64,000 nucleotides of DNA from an uncultured Aquimarina sp. (GTDB lineage Bacteria > Bacteroidota > Bacteroidia > Flavobacteriales > Flavobacteriaceae), in contig CANMLL010000012.1 in assembly GCA_947498775.1 (NCBI GenBank), positions 1 to 64,000 on the forward strand. The letters are read 5' to 3'. The notes under the pieces are model-generated. The model saw only the letters and a program-made list of their open reading frames with translations. It ran no database searches and had not been told where the DNA came from. The position numbers and the translations under genes were made by a program. Positions 40,425-49,137 of the stretch are shown here, piece after piece (the first letter of the stretch is position 1; every line of letters starts with the position of its first letter).

Positions 40425-40464
40425 AAGGGCTATCAAATGCGTTGACAGCGATGCGATAGCCCTT
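40425..40464 (+). promoter_or_regulatory. Leader hairpin before the ICE maintenance operon
   Basis: A perfect 10-bp stem AAGGGCTATC/GATAGCCCTT encloses 20 nt and is followed by TCTCTTT, 20 bp before the ATG at 40485. A -7-like AATTTTG lies about 30 bp upstream of it. It could be an attenuator or an mRNA stability/translation control element. Confidence 0.5.
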
Positions 40465-40484
40465 CTCTTTAAAATTGTTCCACT

Positions 40485-40766
40485 ATGCCTACCAGTATTA
40501 TTACCACAGAAGACTTAATGGAGTTTAAGCTCGAGTTGCTCGACGACATCAAAAAACTTCTGGCACAACGCGCTTCGGGTAATATGAAAAAGTACATCAA
40601 GTCGTCCGAACTGATGGAACTGCTTCAGATAAGTCCTGGCACCTTACAGAACCTTCGTGTCAATGGCACCTTGCCCTACACCAAGGTAGGCGGTATCATA
40701 TTCTATGATTGGAATGAGATTCAACAAGTGATGGATGCAAACCGGGTACACCACAAATACGATTGA
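40485..40766 (+). CDS. HTH DNA-binding protein (MerR/excisionase-like fold)
   Basis: A 93-residue protein with a coiled N-terminus (about 8-30) and a C-terminal winged HTH of the HTH_17 class: K-Y-I-K-S-S-E-L-M-E-L-L-Q-I-S-P-G-T followed by NGTLPYTKVGG. Such proteins are found at this place in many Bacteroidetes ICEs; they act as transcription factors or excision factors. It begins the operon to 43247 and is preceded by a strong leader hairpin and two palindromes that may be its targets. Confidence 0.85.
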   Translation: MPTSIITTEDLMEFKLELLDDIKKLLAQRASGNMKKYIKSSELMELLQISPGTLQNLRVNGTLPYTKVGGIIFYDWNEIQQVMDANRVHHKYD

Positions 40767-40772
40767 TAATGT

Positions 40773-41456
40773 ATGAACTACATCAAACATCTCAATGCGG
40801 TCTTTCAGCAATTCTCTATGGATTCGCGCTTGAACCCAACCCACATCAGCCTGTATGTAGCCCTTTTTCAATACTGGAACATCAACCGCTTTCGCAAAAG
40901 CTTTTTCATCAATCGGCAAGAAGTGATGGCGATGGCCAAGATAGGTTCAAAAGCGACCTATCACCGTTGCCTGAAATGCCTTCACGACTGGAAATACATT
41001 CACTATATGCCGTCCCATAATCCATACAAAGGCAGCCAAATCAAGATGCTCAAATTTGGTACAAGTGAGGGTACAACCAATGACACGAGTTATGGGGCAA
41101 GTACTGAAACAAGTGGTAAACAAGTTGCGGGACAAGCATTGGTACCTGATACAAACAGTAAAAAACAAATAGAAAACAACAATAAACCTAAGCTACCCAA
41201 AAATGAAAATGAAGTGTTGGAATTTTTTAAAAAGAAAATATGGCCAGCGGTTGAAGCACGAAAATTTTATAACCACTACACGTCCATTGGATGGAAGGTC
41301 GGTGGCAAGATAAATATCGTCGATTGGCAGGCATCGGCAGAAAACTGGATGCTCAAGGCCGCCGAAATAGAAAAAGAGCAAACGAAAAAAGAGCTGTCTC
41401 AAAACCGGGACAACCTTAAAACCACTAAACAAAAAGATTATGGACAACCCCTCTAA
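40773..41456 (+). CDS. ICE-conserved hypothetical protein (replication initiator-like)
   Basis: A 227-residue protein with an N-terminal winged-helix-like region (about 10-90; segment LNPTHISLYVALFQYWNINRF and FINRQEVMAMAKIGSKATYHR) and a polar linker rich in Ser/Thr/Asn, then a C-terminal region with a helical motif around W-x-V-G-G-K-I-N-I-V-D-W, similar to the DnaD/primosome-type helper proteins of phages and ICEs. It lies directly before a DnaC-like ATPase, so the pair probably helps helicase loading. It overlaps the next gene by 17 bp. Confidence 0.7.
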   Translation: MNYIKHLNAVFQQFSMDSRLNPTHISLYVALFQYWNINRFRKSFFINRQEVMAMAKIGSKATYHRCLKCLHDWKYIHYMPSHNPYKGSQIKMLKFGTSEGTTNDTSYGASTETSGKQVAGQALVPDTNSKKQIENNNKPKLPKNENEVLEFFKKKIWPAVEARKFYNHYTSIGWKVGGKINIVDWQASAENWMLKAAEIEKEQTKKELSQNRDNLKTTKQKDYGQPL

Positions 41457-42102
41457 AATCATCGAAGGTGGCGTCGAATTTTCATTGGGAACGTTCGACG
41501 GTAAAAACGTATGCTACGATTTCGACAAAATCCTGATTTACCTCAATGCGAAAGGAAAATTGCTCTTTGGGAGGCATTTCAAGATTTATGATGAAGATTC
41601 GGAAACCATCCGAAAGCTGTGCCATTACTTTATCAAGGATAAAGAAAATTGCCAAAAAGACAATATCGACCCAGAAAAGGGAATGCTGCTCTCGGGTCCT
41701 GTGGGCTGTGGTAAGACCAGCCTTATGAAACTGATGAAATACCTCGTGCCATTGCAGCGTCCGTACATTGTGGCACCCTGTAGAAACATTGTATTTGGCT
41801 TTAATCATTTAGGCTATAAAATCATTGAGGATTATGGCGATAGCAGCCCGATTTGTTTTGACGACTTGGGCGTTGAGCCCATAGGCCGGCACTACGGCAA
41901 AGATTGCAATGTGATGGGCGAGGTACTGCTATCACGCTATGAATTGTTCCTGAAGACCAAAGCTAAAATCAAAACCCACGGCACTACCAATCTTAATGCC
42001 GAAGAACTGGAAGAACGCTATGGCGCGAGGGTACGCAGCAGAATGCGCGAACTATTCAACCTTATAGCCTTTGATAAGAATACAAATGACAAAAGAAAAT
42101 AA
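41440..42102 (+). CDS. DnaC-like P-loop ATPase
   Basis: A 220-residue ATPase with Walker A GPVGCGKTS near 83 and Walker B-like ICFDDLGVE near 140, followed by a sensor region THGTTNLNAEELEERYG and the arginine pair RVRSRMREL, which is the arrangement of DnaC/IstB-type helicase loaders. It would act with the preceding protein in ICE replication. Length is slightly shorter than E. coli DnaC. Confidence 0.85.
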   Translation: MDNPSKIIEGGVEFSLGTFDGKNVCYDFDKILIYLNAKGKLLFGRHFKIYDEDSETIRKLCHYFIKDKENCQKDNIDPEKGMLLSGPVGCGKTSLMKLMKYLVPLQRPYIVAPCRNIVFGFNHLGYKIIEDYGDSSPICFDDLGVEPIGRHYGKDCNVMGEVLLSRYELFLKTKAKIKTHGTTNLNAEELEERYGARVRSRMRELFNLIAFDKNTNDKRK

Positions 42103-42131
42103 GCCCATAATGGGCATTTAAATATTTCATT

Positions 42132-43247
42132 ATGAAAATAGCAACATACAATATCCAAAACCTGTTCCACCGAGACAAAAGCCTAAACGACAAATCCTAC
42201 AGCAAATGCATGACCGATTGGATAAACGAACTCGATGACTTGATGCGAGGAAACAACAGGGCCACTAATCATAAAGAACGCATACAAGAGCTTGTATTTC
42301 TACTGGGTTTTGACAAAACACTTCAAGCACCTTATGCCGTTTTAAGACGAAAGGCGGGATTTCTGTATCTTAAGGGAAAAGAATATTCCAAAGAACTGTG
42401 CGCTAACGAAATGACGGATTGGAACGGATGGATTACCCTGCAGACCACACCCATTGATTCTGTTGCTGTTAAGAACAAAGCCCGAGTCATTACCGATGTA
42501 AATCCGGATATACTTCTATTACAGGAAATTGAGGATAGAGCTTCTTTGGAAGAATTCAATGCACAGCTCTTACCTGAATTTGATTGTGAACCCTTTCAAG
42601 AAATTGCTGTTGTACAGGGCAGCGACAAACGTGGCCAAGAAATGGGACTGTTATTGAAAAATGGCCACCGTATCAAATCCATTAGTACGCATCAATTTGA
42701 CATCGATAACAGCCAAAATCCTAAAAAAGAATTCTTTCAATATGAAATAGAGACCAACACCAAGCAGACCATCATACTGTTGGCAGCGCAATTGCAAAAA
42801 GAGACTGACGATAAGAAACTAACGGATGCTTACCGCAAATTACAGGCACAACAAATTGCCGATGCATACCAAAAACTTATAAAGGATGGATATAAAAGTA
42901 TCATTATTGCTGGCACCCTAAATGCCGTATCGTATTGTGATTCCCTATCCCCATTGCTACGGAAAACTGATTTGAAAGATGTAACCAAACACCAAAAGTT
43001 CAATGTGGATTTTGATGAAGGCAGCGATGCCGATTACTTTAGATTGGGTGCCTACCGGTTGGGTGTGAATATCAAACAACGCGATTACCTCTTGCTATCA
43101 CCAGACCTATTTGCCCAAGCAAAACAATGTGGCCTCAACCGAAAAGGCATTTTGCCCAAAGAACGCCCCATCTGGAAAGTCTATCCCGATATGCCTTCTA
43201 AGAAACAGGCGGCGAGTGAGCATCCGTTGGTTTGGGTTGGATTATGA
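42132..43247 (+). CDS. Endonuclease/exonuclease/phosphatase-fold protein, probably not catalytic
   Basis: A 371-residue EEP-family protein. It has the N-terminal ATYNIQNL (Asn present) and the metal-binding Glu in LLLQEIED near 135. The usual GD-x-N motif is GTLN here (Asp replaced by Thr), the usual central His strand reads LLAAQLQ (His replaced by Gln), and the usual SDH reads SEH near 365. Several catalytic positions are therefore changed, so it may be inactive or a divergent nuclease. It is the last gene of the 40485 operon; an IS256 element follows 107 bp later. Confidence 0.78.
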   Translation: MKIATYNIQNLFHRDKSLNDKSYSKCMTDWINELDDLMRGNNRATNHKERIQELVFLLGFDKTLQAPYAVLRRKAGFLYLKGKEYSKELCANEMTDWNGWITLQTTPIDSVAVKNKARVITDVNPDILLLQEIEDRASLEEFNAQLLPEFDCEPFQEIAVVQGSDKRGQEMGLLLKNGHRIKSISTHQFDIDNSQNPKKEFFQYEIETNTKQTIILLAAQLQKETDDKKLTDAYRKLQAQQIADAYQKLIKDGYKSIIIAGTLNAVSYCDSLSPLLRKTDLKDVTKHQKFNVDFDEGSDADYFRLGAYRLGVNIKQRDYLLLSPDLFAQAKQCGLNRKGILPKERPIWKVYPDMPSKKQAASEHPLVWVGL

Positions 43248-43354
43248 GAAAAAGGTTATTCTTCCCAAATAATGCTTAGGGCTTTATCCTTATAAGTAAT
43301 GCAATGCTCGAAAAACTTTCTTTGAGCATCATCATCGAGGGTGTAAACTGAACT

Positions 43355-43394
43355 CTGTCTGAAATAAATTTAAACATTAATTTTATTCAGACAG
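43355..43394 (+). promoter_or_regulatory. Inverted repeat upstream of the transposase start
   Basis: CTGTCTGAAATAAA (43355-43368) and TTTTATTCAGACAG (43381-43394) match at 12 of 14 positions. A transcript entering from outside would fold it just ahead of the ATG at 43399 and hide the translation start, a known way for insertion sequences to avoid activation by external promoters. Confidence 0.5.
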
Positions 43395-43398
43395 GATT

Positions 43399-44664
43399 AT
43401 GAGAAAAGAAGAACAATCAGAATTTGAAAAGAAGGTGCTTGACCAGTTCATGTCCGGCAAGAACCTCTTTGGTAAGGATGGGGCTTTTGCCCCTATGCTG
43501 AAGAACGTTATCGAGAAGGCCCTTGAGGCGGAAATGGAGGGCCATTTGGACGAATCGGAGCGTAGTATCGGCAACAAGCGCAACGGTAAGGGCAAAAAGA
43601 CTATCAAAAGTGGTTTCGGGACTTTCGATATCGATACGCCCCAAGACCGTCAAAGCAGTTTTGAGCCCGAGCTTGTAAAGAAACGCCAGACAGTCCTGGC
43701 GGACAACCTATCGGAGAAGATCATCGGCCTCTATGGCCTTGGGATGAGCTACCGGGACATTTCTTCCCATATCAAGGAGATGTACGATACCGACATCTCC
43801 CACACGGTTCTAAGCCAGATAACCGATAGGATCGTCCCTGATGTGAAAGCATGGCAGAACCGTCCCTTGGAACCTCTTTATTGCATTGTATGGCTGGATG
43901 CCATGCACTACAAAGTGAAAGTGGACGGAAAGATTGCCCATAAGGCCCTGTACAATATACTTGGCATCAACAAGGAAGGATACAAAGAGATATTGGGCAT
44001 GTACATCTCCGAGAGCGAAGGGGCCAATTTTTGGTTGCAGGTACTCACGGACCTGAACAACCGTGGCCTGAAGGATATCCTGATCGCCTGCACCGATAAT
44101 CTTAGGGGCTTTACCGATGCGATATTGAGCGTGTTCCCCAAGGCACAGGTGCAGCTCTGCATCGTTCACCAGATACGCAACTCGCTCAAATACATCGCCT
44201 CCAAGGACCAAAAAGAGTTCATGCGCGACCTAAAGCTGGTCTACCGGGCCACCGGCAAGGAAGTTGCAGAGGATGCCTTGATTGATCTAGAAGAGAAATG
44301 GGGCGGTAAATACCCCGTGGTAATCGAGAGCTGGCAGCGTAATTGGGAGCAACTCTCGCAGTACTTCCAGTACACCGAGCCCATCAGGAAGATCATCTAT
44401 ACCACCAATGCCGTGGAGGGCTTCCACCGCCAAGTACGCAAGGTCACCAAGACCAAGGGCGCCTTCACGAGCGATATGGCCCTATTAAAACTGGTCTATC
44501 TGGCCACTAAGAACATTGAAAAGAAATGGACAAGTCCCTTGCACAATTGGAGCCTTACGGTTCAACAACTTTATAGTAAATTCGGGGATAGGATACCACT
44601 GGCATTAAACGCTAATTCCTTTGGGGCTAGCCCCAAAGGAATTGAAACAAAGGACAGAGTTTAA
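43399..44664 (+). CDS. IS256-family transposase
   Basis: A 421-residue DDE transposase of the mutator type. The first Asp is in IVWLDAMHYKV near 164, the second in IACTDNLRGF near 230, and the Glu in TTNAVEGFHRQ near 338; KGLKDILIACTD-type and CIVHQIRNSLKY segments are diagnostic. Full length and no frameshift, so it could be active. Confidence 0.95.
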   Translation: MRKEEQSEFEKKVLDQFMSGKNLFGKDGAFAPMLKNVIEKALEAEMEGHLDESERSIGNKRNGKGKKTIKSGFGTFDIDTPQDRQSSFEPELVKKRQTVLADNLSEKIIGLYGLGMSYRDISSHIKEMYDTDISHTVLSQITDRIVPDVKAWQNRPLEPLYCIVWLDAMHYKVKVDGKIAHKALYNILGINKEGYKEILGMYISESEGANFWLQVLTDLNNRGLKDILIACTDNLRGFTDAILSVFPKAQVQLCIVHQIRNSLKYIASKDQKEFMRDLKLVYRATGKEVAEDALIDLEEKWGGKYPVVIESWQRNWEQLSQYFQYTEPIRKIIYTTNAVEGFHRQVRKVTKTKGAFTSDMALLKLVYLATKNIEKKWTSPLHNWSLTVQQLYSKFGDRIPLALNANSFGASPKGIETKDRV

Positions 44665-44783
44665 TTTACAGACCCAATTTATATTATTTTCTTGGATTTA
44701 TAATTATGACTATTTGTTTGATAACCACAGAAATTATAGTCTTAATCATTTTAAAAATTTGTATCCAAAAATCTTTCATACCC

Positions 44784-45419
44784 TCAATTTTTAATCCCCA
44801 ACCCACTCAAAATAGAAAGCGCAATCGCCAAAACATTTTCTTCTTCGTTAAGATGCCTTGCTTCATCGCTATTTGACAGAAAGCCCAATTCCAATAAAAC
44901 CGTAGGGCAATAATCCACCGTTTCCCGAAGCACTTGAAAGTTGGCAAACTTCACACCACGGCTTTTATAACCAATATGCTGTTTCATACCAAGTTGAAGC
45001 TGGTGAGCCATAAGAATCGATTCCCGGATATACTTTCCTTTTAAAGGCACAAAAACTTCAATACCCTTGGCGTTTGGGTTATCGGAATGGTTACAATGCA
45101 AGGAAATGAACACATCAGCTTTTACACTATTGACAAGTTTTGCTCTCTGTCGCAAAGACACCAATGTGTCTGTATAGCGTGTAAGGTAGATGTCATAACG
45201 TTCGTCAAAAAGGCTCTCATTAATCCTCACCATTTTCTTGGCGATTTTGAGCACCAAATCCTTTTCTTGACACTCATTAATCCCAATGGCACCCAAATCG
45301 TTTCCACCGTGACCAGGGTCAATAACTATAACTATTTTTCTATTGCAATCGATTTGGGCCAAAGTTGTTTCAGACAACATCCAGAATAGTAGTGTCAATG
45401 AAGTGAGTAAGCGGACCAT
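44784..45419 (-). CDS. N-acetylmuramoyl-L-alanine amidase (Amidase_3)
   Basis: A 211-residue exported zinc amidase that cleaves the bond between MurNAc and L-Ala in peptidoglycan. The signal peptide ends near LAQ, and the zinc and catalytic positions are DPGHGG (His), the Glu in ECQEKD, SLHCNHS (His) and the final LLELGFLSN (Glu). The minus orientation opposes the tra genes. In conjugative elements such enzymes locally open the cell wall. I take the ATG at 45419 because it gives a normal signal peptide; a further Met lies 7 codons upstream. Confidence 0.88.
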   Translation of the reverse strand: MVRLLTSLTLLFWMLSETTLAQIDCNRKIVIVIDPGHGGNDLGAIGINECQEKDLVLKIAKKMVRINESLFDERYDIYLTRYTDTLVSLRQRAKLVNSVKADVFISLHCNHSDNPNAKGIEVFVPLKGKYIRESILMAHQLQLGMKQHIGYKSRGVKFANFQVLRETVDYCPTVLLELGFLSNSDEARHLNEEENVLAIALSILSGLGIKN

Positions 45420-45596
45420 AATTATACGTTTACTGCACAATTTGTAAAGAATAAGCTCAATCCTTAAGAATTTTCTAAAGTTTAACAGGATTTCGAGTTA
45501 AAGTTTAGAGATTTTCCATCCACAGCTTCTTTTCCCAATAGATTTCGCAAGAATTATTCATCAACGCCCTCATCAGGCATCTAAAAACGAACAGTT

Positions 45597-45884
45597 ATGA
45601 AAAAATCAATGTTTATGACGATTGGGTTGCTGCTTATCTCGGCACCCGCCTTTGCACAAATTGGTGGTATCGAAGACTCGGTAAACGATGTTTCAGATAC
45701 CATACGCTCCATCTTCCCAATTATTCTTGGGGTCATCTTTTTGATTGGTTTCCTGTTCAACGCAGGACATTTCTTTGGGGAAAATGCTGACCTCAAAAAA
45801 GGGATTACCAGAGTACTGGTCTTTGTGCTCATCGCAGGTGCCGTCGTGGGTATATTTACTTACCTCATTTCAATCGTGGTATAA
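45597..45884 (+). CDS. traE: Conjugative transposon protein TraE (DUF4134)
   Basis: A 95-residue membrane protein with a signal-like N-terminus (about 1-21) and two further hydrophobic helices, corresponding to DUF4134, the VirB2-like TraE of CTnDOT-type elements. It starts the tra operon. The stop codon overlaps the ATG of traF (TAATG). Confidence 0.9.
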   Translation: MKKSMFMTIGLLLISAPAFAQIGGIEDSVNDVSDTIRSIFPIILGVIFLIGFLFNAGHFFGENADLKKGITRVLVFVLIAGAVVGIFTYLISIVV

Positions 45885-46168
45885 TGAAACGGTTTGAGGT
45901 CTATAAAAACATCAGGAAGCGGGCGATGATTTTCGGTCTGCCTGTTTCCTTGTTTGCCCTGCAAATGGTCGCGGTAGTGGCCTCTCTGTTGGTCATCATC
46001 TTTTCGTTCAGTTTTGGGATAATTCTTAGCGCAATGGTCTTTAACGCCATACTCTTTATGGCGCTGACCCGAATGGCCAAAAACCCACAACTGCTGCAGA
46101 CCATCAATGCCTTTCCAAAAAGTATCAGCAATAAAAGAAATTCTGGTTTTGACTATGAAGAAGATTAA
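45884..46168 (+). CDS. traF: Conjugative transposon protein TraF (DUF4133)
   Basis: A 94-residue protein with two adjacent transmembrane helices (about 18-60), VirB3-like, matching DUF4133/TraF. Gene overlaps both neighbours (4 bp with traE; 14 bp with traG). Confidence 0.88.
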   Translation: MKRFEVYKNIRKRAMIFGLPVSLFALQMVAVVASLLVIIFSFSFGIILSAMVFNAILFMALTRMAKNPQLLQTINAFPKSISNKRNSGFDYEED

Positions 46169-48557
46169 CCTTTCGGCATATCGACCCATTGCGGATATTC
46201 AAGACAATATCATTTTTGCCAATAATGGCAATGTGGTCTTGTGCTATGAGGGGAATCTACCGGAAATCTATTCGCTATCTGAAAAGGATTTTGAGGACAT
46301 TCACGGGGCGTGGTTTCAGGCTTTAAAATCACTTCCTGTTGGCACGGTCGTGCATAAACAGGATATCTACCTGAAGAAATCTTATTCTGCAGAACAACTG
46401 CCCAACAACACATTTCTTGAAAAAGCCACCCACGACCATTTTAAAGGTCGTGAGTATATGGAACACAAATGCTATTTGTTCTTTATACTGACCAAAAACA
46501 AGACACTCAACAACCCGAAATATGTCAATCCTTTCAGAAAGGTTTCCAAGGATATCGTTCAGAAATTGGATGACAACGTGAACAGCTTCATAGGTTCGGT
46601 CAGCGATTCGGTTTCCTTTATCAATAATAGCCGAAAGATGGAATTTGTTCCGCTTAAAGCGAAAGAAATCCAACATCTAACTAACGGCTATTTCAATGGT
46701 TTCAACGAAGGTTTTGACACCGACATTATTCTTGACAAGAACAACATCAATATTGGTGAAAACTATTTTGATGCCCTTGCGGTAAATAGCGAGTTGTGCT
46801 TTGGCGAAAGCGTACAGAGCAGTAAGACCAATGAACGCTTTACTTCAGACGACTTTGTATTCCATCAGGGGTTCATTGATGGCCTTGGTCTCACGTTGAC
46901 CGAAAACCATATCGTCAACCAAATCCTGTATCTCGATGATAAACAGAAGTGGCGAAAACTGCTTGATAAGAAAATCGAGGAACTGAACAAGAGTTCCAAT
47001 TTTGGTTCGCAAAACAAAGTGGTGCTTGGTAAAATTCAGCACATCCTGGACCAAATCAATGCCGATGACAACGCGCGAATTATAAGAGGCCATCTCAATA
47101 TCATCTTTTGGGCTAAGGAAGCTCGAGAGCTAAGTAAAATAGGTTCTAAAATAAAGACCGAGTTCAAAGAACTGGATATTATCCCGTACTACCCTCGTGG
47201 TGAAGAGCGCAAGAATTATATCCTCAACAGCTACTGCTGTTTCTCATCCAACTTTTCGAACAACGATTTGTACGTCACCGATTTAAAGCACGCGCTTTGC
47301 CTGCTCATCAACAACACCAACTACAAATCGGATGAAACAGGAATCATCTTTAATGACCGTGAACATAATATTCCGGTATTAAAGGATGTTTGGGATGAAC
47401 GCAAAAAACGCATCAAGGCCCGCAACTTTGCCATCTTTGCACCCACAGGCGAAGGCAAATCCTTTCTCGCCAACAACATACTGCGCCAATATTTTGAAAG
47501 TGGTGTCCGCTTGGTTATCATCGATTTGGGTGGTTCGTATACCAAATTTGCCAAGCTCTATCCTGAAAAGTACACCGTGCTTCGTTACGAAAGCGGAAAG
47601 AACCTGGGCATCAATCCGTTTTACATCAGCGACCAAAACGACCTGACACCGGAACGGCTGGAAGACCTGTCCGTGTTTCTTTTTGAGCTTTTCGCATCGG
47701 ACTTAAAGGTGACCAAAGCACAGTCAGTTTCCATTAAAAAGATACTGCGATACTATTACGACAGCACTTCAGAAAACCATTCGCTGGATGGGTTCTACAA
47801 TTTTATAGAAGGGCATCAAAACAACCTGTTAAAGAGCCTAAAAATCCATCCCGACTACTTCAATGTCACAAGCTTTTTGCACGTGATGTCAGAGTATGTC
47901 GGCGATGGTCTATACAGCTTCCTATTTGAGGTGAGCGAAGACCAGACCTATAAAATCGAGGATAAACGCCTCATCGTTTTTGAGCTGGATGAAGTGAAGG
48001 ACAACAAGGAAATCCTATCCGTAATGTTGAAGCTGATAAAGTCCGCTATTCAAAGAACCATTTGGCGAAATCGTGCCGAAAAAGGCATTATCCTCTTCGA
48101 TGAGTTCGCCAAGCAATTGAAGTTTGACAACGTACTGGAAAGTGTGGAATTCTACTACCAAGCCATTCGGAAACAGAACGGTGCCATAGGTATCATCCTG
48201 CAATCCATCAATCAGTTGCCGAACAATTCCACATCGGCAAGTATTCTTGAAAACATGCAGGTTATCTACAGTTTGAATAATGAAAAGGGTTATTCAGAAC
48301 TGGTGAAGCGCTTGAACCTATCCAGCCACGACCTGAACCAATTGAAATCCATCAAGAACAATCTTACCGGTCCACACAAGTACACCGAAATGTTCATCAA
48401 AATTGGAAAGGAAAGCAACATTTTCCGCCTGGAAGTTCCGAAGGAAGTGTATGCAGCTTATTTAACCGACGGCAAAGAAAACGAGGCCATAATGGCCATT
48501 TATAATAAGACAAATAATATGGAAGAAGCCATAAAAGAATTCACATCTAAAACATAA
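46155..48557 (+). CDS. traG: Conjugative transposon ATPase TraG (VirB4-like)
   Basis: An 800-residue ATPase that powers the conjugation machine. Walker A is APTGEGKSFLANN near 430, Walker B-like IILFDEFAKQL near 650, with the conserved IRKQNGAIGIILQSINQL after it. I put the start at ATG 46155 (MKKINLSAY), which overlaps traF by 14 bp; the longer frame begins inside traF. Full length. Confidence 0.93.
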   Translation: MKKINLSAYRPIADIQDNIIFANNGNVVLCYEGNLPEIYSLSEKDFEDIHGAWFQALKSLPVGTVVHKQDIYLKKSYSAEQLPNNTFLEKATHDHFKGREYMEHKCYLFFILTKNKTLNNPKYVNPFRKVSKDIVQKLDDNVNSFIGSVSDSVSFINNSRKMEFVPLKAKEIQHLTNGYFNGFNEGFDTDIILDKNNINIGENYFDALAVNSELCFGESVQSSKTNERFTSDDFVFHQGFIDGLGLTLTENHIVNQILYLDDKQKWRKLLDKKIEELNKSSNFGSQNKVVLGKIQHILDQINADDNARIIRGHLNIIFWAKEARELSKIGSKIKTEFKELDIIPYYPRGEERKNYILNSYCCFSSNFSNNDLYVTDLKHALCLLINNTNYKSDETGIIFNDREHNIPVLKDVWDERKKRIKARNFAIFAPTGEGKSFLANNILRQYFESGVRLVIIDLGGSYTKFAKLYPEKYTVLRYESGKNLGINPFYISDQNDLTPERLEDLSVFLFELFASDLKVTKAQSVSIKKILRYYYDSTSENHSLDGFYNFIEGHQNNLLKSLKIHPDYFNVTSFLHVMSEYVGDGLYSFLFEVSEDQTYKIEDKRLIVFELDEVKDNKEILSVMLKLIKSAIQRTIWRNRAEKGIILFDEFAKQLKFDNVLESVEFYYQAIRKQNGAIGIILQSINQLPNNSTSASILENMQVIYSLNNEKGYSELVKRLNLSSHDLNQLKSIKNNLTGPHKYTEMFIKIGKESNIFRLEVPKEVYAAYLTDGKENEAIMAIYNKTNNMEEAIKEFTSKT

Positions 48558-48561
48558 AGCT

Positions 48562-49137
48562 ATGAAGACAAAAATTTTAATTATCGCAACTGCATTCATC
48601 TTTTTACTGCCTGCACGCGCTGCGTGCCAGGGAATGCCGGTCTATGACAACACTAATTTTATCAGCTTGGTAAAACAGCTATTGGAATCGGGTAAGCAGA
48701 CGGCAGAAATGATTAAGTCCGTCAAATTCTTGAAGGATGCCAAAGAAGCCATAGAAAAGGTTTCCAACGTGGTTAGGCAGCTTAAGGCTGTTGAAGAAAT
48801 TGGCAGGAACAACCAACGGCTTATCGATGTAATGCAGAATGACCTTCAGGATATTCTGAATTCGCCCTACATCAAACCTTATGAAGTTAGTCGGGTAATG
48901 GAATCGTTTGACGCCATTGTACAGAACTCTCTAGACACGGTTGATTTTATAGACGAAATTCTGTCCAGCGATTACCTAAAAATGAGCGATGCCGAACGTG
49001 CCGAAGTCCTCAAAAAGAAAGAGGCGGAATCAAGGGAAATGGTATCAAACATCACCATTAGAACGAAACGTTACCGAGATATCATCTCATTCAGAAAGAT
49101 GCAGGATAAAGTGAATAATCGCGAAACTGAATATTAA
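48562..49137 (+). CDS. traI: Conjugative transposon protein TraI (DUF4141)
   Basis: A 191-residue exported, mostly helical protein with a signal peptide (about 1-22). It corresponds to DUF4141, called TraI in CTnDOT-type operons, a VirB5-like component. Its stop codon overlaps the start of traJ. Confidence 0.85.
   Translation: MKTKILIIATAFIFLLPARAACQGMPVYDNTNFISLVKQLLESGKQTAEMIKSVKFLKDAKEAIEKVSNVVRQLKAVEEIGRNNQRLIDVMQNDLQDILNSPYIKPYEVSRVMESFDAIVQNSLDTVDFIDEILSSDYLKMSDAERAEVLKKKEAESREMVSNITIRTKRYRDIISFRKMQDKVNNRETEY

Larger units (their letters stand above)
43355..44677 (+). mobile_element. IS256-family insertion sequence
   Basis: One transposase gene between imperfect inverted ends: left near 43357 with GTCTGAAATAAATTTAAAC, right ending near 44675 with the complement GGGTCTGTAAATTAAAC. 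Boundaries are approximate by a few bases and I could not define the target duplication with confidence. It lies between the EEP gene and the amidase gene, not interrupting an obvious ORF. Its coding sequence looks more GC-rich than its neighbours, in line with a separate origin. Confidence 0.85.

Noticed and set aside
43810..44211. 133-codon antisense ORF in the IS256 transposase
   Set aside because: Antisense to the DDE core; no known IS256 element uses such a gene.
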